Positions 8,536 through 17,870 of a DNA stretch of 64,000 nt are shown here, piece after piece. Within the stretch, counting starts at the first letter, position 1; each line of letters begins with the position of its first letter. This DNA is from Parasutterella secunda. Lineage in GTDB: Bacteria > Pseudomonadota > Gammaproteobacteria > Burkholderiales > Burkholderiaceae_F. The stretch lies in assembly GCF_023336895.1 (NCBI RefSeq), contig NZ_JAMBLT010000002.1, positions 231,053-295,052 on the forward strand, given 5' to 3'. A program made the translations under genes and the position numbers. The notes beneath the pieces are model-generated. The model was not told where the DNA came from. It did not search any database and was given only the letters and a program-made list of their open reading frames with translations.

Positions 8536-10094
8536 TGCTCAAACACGCCGCGTCCCTTCTGACTCTTTGCCTTTTATTTCTGCTTGCCGGGCTCTTGCCT
8601 GCCGCGATAAGTCTTTTCTCAACTTTGTCCGATGGACCGGCACTGACTTCATTTATAACGGGTTTTAATCTGAGGGCCTTTTTTAATACGATGGTCATGG
8701 GCCTTGCCGTTGGCCTTTCAGCCTGTGTTGCAGGATTTACAATCGCCTACACGATCGTAAACACCAAAGGTTTTGCATCCAAAACCGCAAGAACCATTTT
8801 CCCCATCGCGCTTTTTGCCCCATCGGTCATGCCCGCCATCGGTCTTATCTATTTGATCGGCAACAACGGCTTGATTATTCAAACGCCCCTTTACGGTGCA
8901 ACCGGGGTCTTTTTGGGAGCGCTTGTTTTCACACTTCCTCATGCCACTTTGCAATTGCTCTTAAGTCTTGAAAGGTTAGATGCCGGCCTGATATTGGCCG
9001 CCCGCTCACTGGGAGCCTCGCCGCTAAAGGGCTTCTTAACCATTATTCTTCCTCATTGCCGCGCAGGACTCATTAACGCCTTTTTAATTGCCTTTGTTTT
9101 GACGGTCACTGACTTCGGTGTCCCAAAGCTCTTAGGCGGCAACTTCAGCATGCTTGCCACCGAAATTTATAACCAAGCCATCGGCAATCAAGACTGGGCC
9201 GCCGCGGGCTTTCTGAGTTTATGGCTGATGCTGCCTTGCATCCTGACTTTTTATTTCACATCCAAGTATCCGATGACTGTTGCTCAACCGGGTGATATCC
9301 CCGCCCGTCCCTTCTCTGAGCATCCCATCGGCTGGAGTATCGCTGCCTGGCTCTTTCTTATATTCGAAGCCTCGTGCGTGCTTGTTGTCATCTACGGCTC
9401 TTTTGTGACATTCTGGCCTTATGTCCCCGAGATGACGCTCGCCAACTACAGCTTTAAAAATTCCACCTATGGCATTGATCCCTGGATAAATAGTTTTGTA
9501 TTGGCAACCAGCGTTGCAGCCATCGGCACCATTGTGAGTTTTGTCGGCACTTACTTGACTCGACGCGTCAAAAACATCCCGCCCGCCCTCACAAAACTTT
9601 TTTCGGCCACCGCTCTTCTTCCCCTTTGTATTCCGGGTACGGTGTTGGGCCTAGCCTTCGCTTTGGCTTTTTCCGGCTGCTCGATTTTCTCAAGTGCCAC
9701 TGGCGCCATGACTTTATTGGTCTTTAATACCCTCATTCACCTTTACACCGTCGCCCATATCACAGCCGGCAATACTTTCAACCAAATTGATCCTCGTTAC
9801 GAAACCGTGGGGGAAAGTTTGGGAGTAAGTCCCCTTTCGACCATCAGGCAGGTTATTTTGCCGTTATGCAAAACTGGGCTTGGTGAGGTATTCTGCTACC
9901 TTTTCGCCTCCGCCCTGACAACGATTTCTGCGGTGGTGTTTTTGTATACGCCGGAGACAATGCCCGCTGCCGTGGCAGCGATTCAAATGATTGACAGCGG
10001 TTTTATTTCCGAAGGAGCCGCCATGTCAACTTTGATTTTTGTCTCCGCACTGGCAGTCAGAATAATTGTTTTGCAAATCTCTCAAACAAAATGA
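8535..10094 (+). CDS. ABC transporter permease, fused double unit (PhnU2 type)
   Basis: Inner-membrane permease of 519 residues with about twelve hydrophobic segments. It is a tandem fusion of two permease domains, each with an EAA-loop-like segment (AARSLGASPLKGFLTIILP near residue 156 and GESLGVSPLSTIRQVILP near 422). This fused layout is typical of Fe3+/phosphonate-type (PhnU2) importers. I take the ATG at 8535, overlapping the upstream TGA, instead of a TTG at 8511. The gene ends with ATGA overlap into the next. Confidence 0.84.
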   Translation: MLKHAASLLTLCLLFLLAGLLPAAISLFSTLSDGPALTSFITGFNLRAFFNTMVMGLAVGLSACVAGFTIAYTIVNTKGFASKTARTIFPIALFAPSVMPAIGLIYLIGNNGLIIQTPLYGATGVFLGALVFTLPHATLQLLLSLERLDAGLILAARSLGASPLKGFLTIILPHCRAGLINAFLIAFVLTVTDFGVPKLLGGNFSMLATEIYNQAIGNQDWAAAGFLSLWLMLPCILTFYFTSKYPMTVAQPGDIPARPFSEHPIGWSIAAWLFLIFEASCVLVVIYGSFVTFWPYVPEMTLANYSFKNSTYGIDPWINSFVLATSVAAIGTIVSFVGTYLTRRVKNIPPALTKLFSATALLPLCIPGTVLGLAFALAFSGCSIFSSATGAMTLLVFNTLIHLYTVAHITAGNTFNQIDPRYETVGESLGVSPLSTIRQVILPLCKTGLGEVFCYLFASALTTISAVVFLYTPETMPAAVAAIQMIDSGFISEGAAMSTLIFVSALAVRIIVLQISQTK

Positions 10095-11401
10095 TGTATT
10101 TGGATAAAGCACTTCAATTCGTCTCCATCGGTTTGCTCGTTTACTTACCGATTAATGCCTATGCCTATCTTGATCCTGGCACGGGCAGCATGCTTTTGTC
10201 TGTATTGATCGGATTGACTTCGAGCGCTTACTTTCTGGTGAGAAAACTGCCGAGTATGGTGCGTTCAGTCTTTTTTAAATTCACGGGTAAAAAAGACGAT
10301 CTGAAGAATAATTCCATCGTGTTTTACGCCGAGTCGGCTGCCTACTGGTCAACCTTTAAACCGGTTTTGGAAGCGCTTGCCGCTAAAAATGTTCGCTGCA
10401 CCTATCTCACCAGCGATGAAAACGATCCCGTTTTTAAAAACGGCTTGGATAAATGGGTTCACGCGAAATTTATCGGTAAAGGGCAAACCGCCTACACCGC
10501 TTTGGGCTTTTTAGAAGCCGATGTGTTTGCTCTGACAACCCCGGGCGTTGACGTTCTTCAAATCAGACGTTCCGCTGGCGTTAAAAAGTACGTCCACATT
10601 GTCCATGCCGCAGGCGACATCCACACCTATAAGTTCTATAGCTTCGACTACTATGATGCCTTTTTCTGCGCGGGCCCCGCACAGGCCAAAAGCCTTCGTG
10701 CACTGGAATCCTTAAGGCACACCAAACCCAAGGAATTGCCTCTCTTGGGCTGCCCCTATTTCGATGGCATGCTTAGCCGAAAAACAGCCGACTTAAAGCC
10801 CGATGACGATACCATCCTTATTGCGCCGACGTGGGGTAAAAACGGCTTATTGACCAGAACGGGATCCATGATTCCGAAACTTTTAGCGCAGGCGGGCTAT
10901 CACGTCATTTTGCGCCCCCACCCGCAAAGCTTTATTTCCGATAAAGAGCTTATGGAAAAACTTCAGTCGGAATTAAAAGCGTTTGACAACATCGAGTGGG
11001 ATAGAAATCCCGATGGCTTTAAGAGTTTGAGCCGCGCCCAACTGATGATTTCTGACGTCTCGGGCGTTATTTTTGATTTTGCTTTCATCTTCCTGCGTCC
11101 GGTTATCTCCGTTGGCAACGGTCCCTTAAAGGATGGCTTTGAAGCCTGGGAAATTCCTCACGAAGCCTGGGAAATGCAAGCGCTCGATAGTCTCGGCAAA
11201 CGCGTTTTGCCGGGAAATGAAGAGAATATTCCCGCTTTGGTTAAAGATCTCTTGATGCGTCACGAAGACATGGCAAGCCGCATTGAAGCCATTCGACGTG
11301 AAAACGTTGTCAATTTCGGGCACGCGGGAGAACCGATCGCCCAAGCCTTGATTGATATGGCTAACTCCGTTCACACTCAGAAGACTCACAAAAATGATTG
11401 A
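10091..11401 (+). CDS. CDP-glycerol glycerophosphotransferase (TagB/TagF)-like protein
   Basis: The 436-residue protein has one or two N-terminal membrane segments with the motif AYLDPGTGSMLLS (about residue 20), a signature common in envelope polysaccharide loci. It continues into a GT-B-like domain of the teichoic-acid glycerophosphotransferase family. Recognisable parts are IVHAAGDIHTYKFYSFDYYDAFFCAGPAQ, ILIAPTWGKNG, the RPHPQSF catalytic histidine region (near residue 278) and DVSGVIFDFAF near 322. Family members transfer phosphoglycerol or phosphoribitol from CDP-activated donors. In a Gram-negative genome and beside a phosphonate-type cytidylyltransferase, the donor could instead be CMP-aminoethylphosphonate. 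The acceptor is unknown. Confidence 0.75.
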   Translation: MMYLDKALQFVSIGLLVYLPINAYAYLDPGTGSMLLSVLIGLTSSAYFLVRKLPSMVRSVFFKFTGKKDDLKNNSIVFYAESAAYWSTFKPVLEALAAKNVRCTYLTSDENDPVFKNGLDKWVHAKFIGKGQTAYTALGFLEADVFALTTPGVDVLQIRRSAGVKKYVHIVHAAGDIHTYKFYSFDYYDAFFCAGPAQAKSLRALESLRHTKPKELPLLGCPYFDGMLSRKTADLKPDDDTILIAPTWGKNGLLTRTGSMIPKLLAQAGYHVILRPHPQSFISDKELMEKLQSELKAFDNIEWDRNPDGFKSLSRAQLMISDVSGVIFDFAFIFLRPVISVGNGPLKDGFEAWEIPHEAWEMQALDSLGKRVLPGNEENIPALVKDLLMRHEDMASRIEAIRRENVVNFGHAGEPIAQALIDMANSVHTQKTHKND

Positions 11402-14267
11402 CTTTTTATATACCCTTTTCATCGCTCCGCTTGAATATTGGATGCACAAGGCCCTGCTTTGGGGATTCGATATCACCCAACAGTGGGGATGGGCCATCAT
11501 CGTGATGAGTCTTATCGTCAACTTTGTGATTCTGCCCATCTACATGAAGGCTGAAGCCTGGCAGGAAGAAGAAAGAGCTCTTCGCAAAAGCTTTGAAGCT
11601 AAGGAGCAAATGATTAAGCGCGCCTATAAGGGTCAAGAGCGCTTTGCCATGATCACGACGATGCATCGACAGGCCGGTTACTCACCGCTATTGACCCTGC
11701 GATCAAGCATCGGTTTTTTCCTGCAGATTCCGTTTTTCTTTGCGGCTTACCATTTCCTAAGCCACTTTGAACCGTTACAAGGCATTTCGTTTTTAGGATT
11801 GACCGATCTTTCAAAGCCTGACGAACTTTTCAAAATCGGAGACTTTGCGATCAACTTCATGCCGATACTGATGACGGTCATCAATATCGCCAGTGCCCTG
11901 ATTTACACCAAAAATCTCTCCAAGCGTGACAAGTACCAACTCTACGGCATGGCCGCGCTCTTTTTGGTGCTTTTATATAACGCCGCCTCAGGCCTGGTGC
12001 TTTACTGGACCTTCAACAATATCTTCTCGCTTGGCAAGAATATTGTTTATGACCTGGTGCGCCACTTTGCCAACAAACTTCGTGGGTTGGGTCTTCTTAT
12101 TAAAAGCACTTGGCTTAAGATTTTTGCCTTCACCGATAGCGGCACAACCTTTCAAAGCAGCCCCTCTATCGTAAACGGTTATCTTGTCTACCTCTGGGGC
12201 TTGGCTGTCGCTCTGGCCGTTTTAAGCAGTAATCAGATCACTTGGTTTAGCGATGGTCTCAAGCTTTCTTTAAGTGCCTATTCTGACTACGCTTTTCTTT
12301 TGCTCGCAGCATGCGCCGTTATCGAATGCGTCAGACTGCGCATGTGGAAGCACCCCATTGCCCTGATTCTCATTGCATTGCTTTTGTACTATGAACTCAA
12401 CACTTGGTACAAATGGAGCTGTCTCGGCTTAAATCGACGCTACTTTGCTCTGAGCGCCTCTTTTGCGTTCCTGATCATTTCGCTCACGCTTACTAATTTC
12501 AAGTTTGGCTTAAAGAATCTGCTCTATCCGAGTGAGTCCAAGCCCGCTGCGCTCTTAACACCGGGTGCTATCTGGCTTGTTATTCTTTTAGCGTTTTATC
12601 TGCCGATTCAAGCTTTCAGCACGGCTCCGGAAGGCTTCTCGCGTATTGAAGAAGTGCTCGCCATGCTTTTAGCCTGTGTGTGCGTCGCAGGCGTCATTTT
12701 CTGGTGCCTGACTAAGCTTTTTGAATTGACCCGTTACGCGGATTTCGCTGGCTACACCTTTGCGTTCATTTCGCTTTTAATGACCGTCTATGCGTTCCTG
12801 CTGCCTTTGAACGTCGGAACGATCAATGCGTTTATCATCGCCAACCCAGAGCCCCTTTTCCGCAATGTCAACGTTGTGGTTGATGTCGTGGTGATCACTT
12901 TATTTTCCATTGTTTTCGTTTGGCTTATCCGCAGCAATAAAGTCGTCTGGATTAAAAATATTTTGATACTGTGCATTGCGGGCAGTCTCTTTAATTCTGT
13001 CTTTATTCTCTGGTCCACACAGGAAGCCTGGTCTCGAGACGCCGAAAACACACAAACAGTCGATTTACCGGACTATAATGATCGACTGTTCGGTTTTAGC
13101 AAAGAAGGGCAAAATGTGGTTGTCGTGATGCTTGATGCTTTCGCGGGACGTCACTTAGATCGCATCATGCAAGAAACACCAGCATTAAAAAACCGATACA
13201 AAGGCTTTACTTGGTATCGCGAAGCGTTGGCAACCGGTCCTTCCACTATTTCGAGCCTTCCGTCCATTATTTGTGAAGAAGCTTGTACCCCTTGGGAATT
13301 AAATAAGGACGAAAACCTGACACTGGCTGAAAAAGTCAATCGTGGCTTTGCCAATACACTTAATCGTTTCGGACCGTCTTTTGATGTCTCGCTTTACGAA
13401 AGAAACTGGACGGAAAGAAACCGCTTGGCCAAATACACAAGCCATCAGCCATTATTAATCCGCAACATCGGCGACAGCTACATTCGCCGTTATGCGGCCG
13501 AAAACAATCTCAAAATTGACCGCGGCAACAGCGACAGTTTCTTGATTGCTGTGAGTTTCTTTAATGCCGTTCCTTGGGGACTTAAAAACATGATCTACAA
13601 GGACGGCCGTTGGATTGAACGTCTGATGGGTGAAAGTACTGCCGCTTTGGTTTACAACACCTACCGTGATCTGGCGTTATTCAAGCTCCTGCCCTCGGTA
13701 TCCAACATCCGTGCGCAAAAAAATACGTTCAAGTTCATCGATTCGGAATTAAGTCACTACCCGTGGTTTTCTGAACCGGGTAGCTGCAAACTCTTGCCTT
13801 ACGAAACCCCCGGAACGCGTCCGGATGGAATTCCGATTGGGCAAATGGCGGCAGAAACTTGTTCCCTCCAAGCCTTGGGTGATTGGTTTGATTGGATGAG
13901 AAAAGAAAAAATCTTTGATAACACCACAATTGTGGTGGTATCGGACCATAGCTCTGGCTTCGTGCCGGAGTTATCCGCCGTTAACCGAAAGGGCTCTGTG
14001 GGCCGTCCAAGCTCGCTCTTACTGATTAAACCGCAAAAAGCAAACGCCAATGCTCCGCTGCAAATTAGTGATGATTACGTCGGGATTGTGGATACGATGA
14101 AATTTATCTTTGCATCGCTCAATAACCAAAACATTCGCGTCAACAAAGCGACTCGTTATACGTTTGTCCCTGATGGGCTGACCGCCAATCAGTACCGCGA
14201 GGAGAAGTTCTGGAAAGTTGAAGGCTCAATGTTTGATGAGCGCTCTTGGAAGGATATTTCCCATTGA
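11394..14267 (+). CDS. YidC/Oxa1-like domain fused to a sulfatase-superfamily (LTA synthase-like) phosphotransferase
   Basis: Inner-membrane protein of 957 residues. Residues 1-225 resemble the YidC/Oxa1 insertase core, with the helical hairpin (AWQEEERALRKSFEAKEQM, HRQAGYSPLLTL) and the later segment LYNAASGLVLYWTFNNIFSL. Residues 225-560 add about eight further membrane helices. Residues 565-957 form a periplasmic alkaline-phosphatase-superfamily domain: VVVVMLDAFAGRHL as metal-binding start, ATGPSTISSLPSI with the predicted threonine nucleophile near 618, and VVSDHSSGF near 850. The last pattern fits phosphoglycerol and phosphoethanolamine transferases. The ATG at 11394 overlaps the preceding stop; a TTG at 11352 is less likely. 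A perfect terminator follows. The fusion suggests a membrane-embedded transferase decorating an exported polymer. Confidence 0.75.
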   Translation: MIDFLYTLFIAPLEYWMHKALLWGFDITQQWGWAIIVMSLIVNFVILPIYMKAEAWQEEERALRKSFEAKEQMIKRAYKGQERFAMITTMHRQAGYSPLLTLRSSIGFFLQIPFFFAAYHFLSHFEPLQGISFLGLTDLSKPDELFKIGDFAINFMPILMTVINIASALIYTKNLSKRDKYQLYGMAALFLVLLYNAASGLVLYWTFNNIFSLGKNIVYDLVRHFANKLRGLGLLIKSTWLKIFAFTDSGTTFQSSPSIVNGYLVYLWGLAVALAVLSSNQITWFSDGLKLSLSAYSDYAFLLLAACAVIECVRLRMWKHPIALILIALLLYYELNTWYKWSCLGLNRRYFALSASFAFLIISLTLTNFKFGLKNLLYPSESKPAALLTPGAIWLVILLAFYLPIQAFSTAPEGFSRIEEVLAMLLACVCVAGVIFWCLTKLFELTRYADFAGYTFAFISLLMTVYAFLLPLNVGTINAFIIANPEPLFRNVNVVVDVVVITLFSIVFVWLIRSNKVVWIKNILILCIAGSLFNSVFILWSTQEAWSRDAENTQTVDLPDYNDRLFGFSKEGQNVVVVMLDAFAGRHLDRIMQETPALKNRYKGFTWYREALATGPSTISSLPSIICEEACTPWELNKDENLTLAEKVNRGFANTLNRFGPSFDVSLYERNWTERNRLAKYTSHQPLLIRNIGDSYIRRYAAENNLKIDRGNSDSFLIAVSFFNAVPWGLKNMIYKDGRWIERLMGESTAALVYNTYRDLALFKLLPSVSNIRAQKNTFKFIDSELSHYPWFSEPGSCKLLPYETPGTRPDGIPIGQMAAETCSLQALGDWFDWMRKEKIFDNTTIVVVSDHSSGFVPELSAVNRKGSVGRPSSLLLIKPQKANANAPLQISDDYVGIVDTMKFIFASLNNQNIRVNKATRYTFVPDGLTANQYREEKFWKVEGSMFDERSWKDISH

Positions 14268-14275
14268 CAAGTAAT

Positions 14276-14317
14276 GCCGCCGACAAACAAAATTCAAAGC
14301 ATTGTCGGCGGCTTTTT
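14276..14317 (+). terminator. Rho-independent terminator of the phosphonate-type operon
   Basis: Perfect 11-bp stem GCCGCCGACAA / TTGTCGGCGGC (14276-14286 and 14302-14312) with a 15-base loop, followed by TTTTT. It closes the operon that begins at 6043. Confidence 0.93.
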
Positions 14318-14486
14318 GATTAACGGTTTAATACTGAAAACAAAAGAGATAACGTACTTTGACAAAACCGACGATTTTTTAATCTTTCAGGCATCCAATG
14401 GGGACAACCAATACACCATCTACATGATCTAATACATGATTTAATACATATTGGAATAACATTATTGCAATTCATTCAGAATCAAC

Positions 14487-14570
14487 GAACTATTTGACGA
14501 TTTTTCATCGAACTATTTGGCAATTTTTTAACACACTACTTGGCGCTTTTTTAGCGAACCATTTGGTTAT
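14487..14570. repeat. Degenerate 23-bp tandem repeat, about 3.6 copies
   Basis: Four successive units start at 14487, 14510, 14533 and 14556. Each has the form GAACTATTTGGC followed by a T-rich tract and about seven varying bases. The array lies in the 417-base gap between two convergent transcription units (14267 and 14685) and encodes nothing. Apart from this array and the two terminators I see no other feature in the gap. Confidence 0.6.
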
Positions 14571-14650
14571 AGTTTTGAAGCTTTGTTAATTTCTGAAAAA
14601 AACAAGTCTGTCGACCGAGAAGCCTCTGAAATAGAATTTTCCTAAGAGAA

Positions 14651-14672
14651 GGCCCGTACACTCGCACGGGCC
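14651..14672 (-). terminator. Terminator of the RND efflux operon
   Basis: GGCCCGT / ACGGGCC stem (14651-14657 and 14666-14672) extended by AGA/TCT-type pairs. On the minus strand it is followed by a pyrimidine-rich TTCTCTTA. It lies just beyond the stop of the efflux pump gene. Confidence 0.75.
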
Positions 14673-14684
14673 TCTTTACTCTCT

Positions 14685-17600
14685 TTATTTACCGTCGCTT
14701 GGTTCTTCCGGCTTTTCCGGATGACTCAAGAAAGGTGAAGCACGTTCATCCTCATCGTCATCATCTCGCCGTACCGGATTCTTAGAGACGAACCAAGTAA
14801 AGTAGACCGGCACAAAGATAATGGCGATAAATGTGGCAACCAACATTCCGCCTAACACACCGGTACCCATGGATTGGCGAGCAGCCGCACCGGGACCGGT
14901 AGCCAAAGCCAGAGGCACCACACCAAGAATGAAAGCAAAAGAGGTCATCAAAATCGGACGCAACCGTAAAGAGGCTGCCTCAAGAGCCGCATCAAAGACA
15001 CTCTTACCCTGCTCTAACTTCTGGGCGGCAAATTCCACAATCAAAATGGCATTCTTGGCCGATAGGCCCACTAATACCAATAAACCGATTTGGAAGTAAA
15101 TATCGTTCGAGAGTCCCCGGCAATAAGTTGCGAGCAACGCCCCCAACGCGGCAAATGGCACCGCGAGCACAACGGCGATCGGCAACGACCAACGCTCATA
15201 CTGAGCAGCCAAAATGAGAAACACCACAATAATGCCGAAAATGAAAGCTGTGGAAGCTGAAGCTCCTAAACGCTTTTCCTGGAAGGCTTGACCGGTCCAA
15301 CCGATAGCGTAACCTTCCGGGAGCATTTCATCTCCGATGCGTTCCACTTCCGCGATGGCTTCACCGGAACTCACCCCGTGAACCGCCTCACCCATAAAGC
15401 GCGCAGCAAGATAGCCATTCATGCGCGACATGGTCTCAGCACCTGATGTTCTCTCCCAAGACACCAATGTAGACATCGGAATCATTTCACCGACGTTGTT
15501 TCTTACCCATGAGCGCCCCAAATCCTCAGGCTTCATACGGTAGTCGGTGTCCGCTTGCATAATTACGCGATTAATTTTGCCGTTACGCGTGAAGTCATTG
15601 ATATAGGTACTGCCCATAAAGGCTGAGAGCGTATCGTAGATGTCTGAAATAGATACGCCCATGGCCAAGGCCTTTGCTTCGTCAACATTGACCAATAACA
15701 TGGGCGATTCGGCCATGGCCGTGTGACGAACACCGGTTAAAAGGGGCGAACGGCTCAACTCATCAATAAAGTTATCGGCCACTTGCTGCAACTGAACCGG
15801 ATCATCGCTTTCTCGAGATTGCAAAAATCCTGAGAAACCGCCCGAAGACCCCAGACCTCTGATTGGCGCCGGGGTTGAAGCCGTGGCTCTGCCCTCGGTA
15901 ATGTCTTCGGCCATCTTCGTGAGAATTTGAACAACGTCATTGGCCGTATTCTTACGCTCATCCCAAAGCTTAAGCTTCAGCACAAAAGTGGCGGCGTTTT
16001 GTCGTGTGTCATTGGCAACCGTATCAAAGCCCGTCAGGGTCAAAACGGATTCCACCCCCTCGATTTGACCCATTTTCTTTTGCAGTTCATCGGAAACTCG
16101 CTCGGTACGGGTTTGTGAAGCACCTTCCGGTAACGAAAGACTCAAACGAACAACCCCTTGGTCTTCTCTGGGCACAAAAGAGGTCGGTGTAATCTGAACC
16201 ATCTGCCAGCAGGCCGCCATGACCGCTAAAAGCAACACGCCGCTTGCCACTCGATGATGAAGAGCCAAACCCACCAGGCGTTGGAATAACTTCGTAAAGC
16301 GTCCCAAGCCCAAATTAAAGCGTTGGAAGAATTTCGCCGGATCTTTGGTTCGGGGTTTAAGCAAAATGGCACAAAGCGCAGGTGTGAGCGTCAAGGCCAC
16401 AAAGCCTGAAAGGGCGACGGAAATCGTGATCGTCACAGCAAACTGACGATAAAGTTCACCGGCCATGCCGCCCAAAAACGCAACCGGCACAAACACTGCC
16501 GAGAGCACTAACACAATAGCCACCAGGGCAGCGGCCACTTCCTTCATAGCCCGTTTGGCAGCCACCCGCGCTGAGACCCCCTCAGAGACCATGATGCGCT
16601 CGACGTTTTCTAGCACCACAATGGCATCGTCGACCACAATACCAATGGCTAGCGTCATGGCAAAAAGCGTAAGCGTATTGAGTGAAAAATCAAACGCCCA
16701 CAATCCCACCATCGTCCCAATCAAAGAGACAGGGACCGCGATCATCGGAATGAGGGTTGCGCGCCAGCTTTGCAAGAAAAGGTAAACGACAAGGAGCACC
16801 AAAAGACCGGCTTCAACCAATGTCTTTGCCACCTCGTGCAATGAGGCAGACACAAAGATCGTCGTATCGTCCGTGATGGTGTGGGTAATGCGGCCTTTTG
16901 GATAGTGCTGAGCCAGTTCTGCCACGCGCTCTTTCACAAGCTCAGCCGTACTCATGGCGTTGGCACCCGTTTGCAGGTACACAGCCACGGTAATAGCCGG
17001 CGCACTGTTTAAAAGGTTGTAGGAATCGTAGCTGCGTTTACCGACTTCAACCCGAGCGATATCCTTTAAGCGAATAATGCCATCGGGACCATCGGAGCGA
17101 ATCGTAATGTTTCCGAATTCCTCTTCAGTTAAAAGCTGACCTTCGGTGGTCACCGTGTAAAAAAGCTGCTGATCGGGAGCCGTCGGCGCTGCGCCCACGC
17201 GGCCGGCCGCATACTGTTGGTTTTGAATATCAACGGCATTTTCAACGTCGCCCACCGTCACACCCAACAGAGCCATTTTGTCGGGATTGAGCCAAATACG
17301 CATGGCCCCTTGAACGTTACCGAAGATACTTACGTCGCCCACGCCCGGAATACGCTTTAAGTCATCGACAATGTTAAGCGTCGCATAGTCAGCCATTTGC
17401 GTTGGATTCATCGACCCATCGGGCGATGTTAACGCCATCATCAAAAGGGTTTCTTCGGAGCGCTTTCTCACCGTCACGCCGTTTTGACGAACCGTCTCGG
17501 GTAGCCGTCTTTCGGCTGTACGCACACGGTTATTGATTTCAAGCATGGCGTCATTCGGATCAATGCCGACTTCAAACGTACAGGAAATGCGCACATCACC

Positions 17601-17858
17601 GTTAGAGCGCAAAGAAGTGGTGTAATACTGCAGTCCCTCAATACCCGAGAGCTGATCTTCAATTGGAGCGGCAATGGTACGAGCAAGCGTCTGAGCGTCT
17701 GCCCCTTCGTAGCTTGTTGAAATGGATACACTTGGAGGAGAAATGTCCGGATATTGAGACAGAGGCAAAATGCGCGCGCAAACCAAGCCTGCGAGCACAA
17801 TCAATATGGACATCACGGATGCAAAAATCGGACGGCGGATACAAAATTGCGACAGCAT
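14685..17858 (-). CDS. RND multidrug efflux pump, inner-membrane transporter (AcrB/MexB type)
   Basis: Proton-driven drug exporter of the HAE1 family, 1057 residues, the normal length. It begins with RRPIFASVMSILIVLAGL and carries the two aspartates of the proton relay in AIGIVVDDAIVVLENVER near residue 407. It has the two large periplasmic loops and ends in the second six-helix bundle. The periplasmic adaptor gene lies directly upstream in the same direction with a 12-base gap. No outer-membrane channel gene (oprM/tolC) and no TetR or MarR regulator accompany the pair, so a shared TolC-like channel must be encoded elsewhere. Confidence 0.95.
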   Translation of the reverse strand: MLSQFCIRRPIFASVMSILIVLAGLVCARILPLSQYPDISPPSVSISTSYEGADAQTLARTIAAPIEDQLSGIEGLQYYTTSLRSNGDVRISCTFEVGIDPNDAMLEINNRVRTAERRLPETVRQNGVTVRKRSEETLLMMALTSPDGSMNPTQMADYATLNIVDDLKRIPGVGDVSIFGNVQGAMRIWLNPDKMALLGVTVGDVENAVDIQNQQYAAGRVGAAPTAPDQQLFYTVTTEGQLLTEEEFGNITIRSDGPDGIIRLKDIARVEVGKRSYDSYNLLNSAPAITVAVYLQTGANAMSTAELVKERVAELAQHYPKGRITHTITDDTTIFVSASLHEVAKTLVEAGLLVLLVVYLFLQSWRATLIPMIAVPVSLIGTMVGLWAFDFSLNTLTLFAMTLAIGIVVDDAIVVLENVERIMVSEGVSARVAAKRAMKEVAAALVAIVLVLSAVFVPVAFLGGMAGELYRQFAVTITISVALSGFVALTLTPALCAILLKPRTKDPAKFFQRFNLGLGRFTKLFQRLVGLALHHRVASGVLLLAVMAACWQMVQITPTSFVPREDQGVVRLSLSLPEGASQTRTERVSDELQKKMGQIEGVESVLTLTGFDTVANDTRQNAATFVLKLKLWDERKNTANDVVQILTKMAEDITEGRATASTPAPIRGLGSSGGFSGFLQSRESDDPVQLQQVADNFIDELSRSPLLTGVRHTAMAESPMLLVNVDEAKALAMGVSISDIYDTLSAFMGSTYINDFTRNGKINRVIMQADTDYRMKPEDLGRSWVRNNVGEMIPMSTLVSWERTSGAETMSRMNGYLAARFMGEAVHGVSSGEAIAEVERIGDEMLPEGYAIGWTGQAFQEKRLGASASTAFIFGIIVVFLILAAQYERWSLPIAVVLAVPFAALGALLATYCRGLSNDIYFQIGLLVLVGLSAKNAILIVEFAAQKLEQGKSVFDAALEAASLRLRPILMTSFAFILGVVPLALATGPGAAARQSMGTGVLGGMLVATFIAIIFVPVYFTWFVSKNPVRRDDDDEDERASPFLSHPEKPEEPSDGK

Positions 17859-17870
17859 CTTGTCCTCCGG

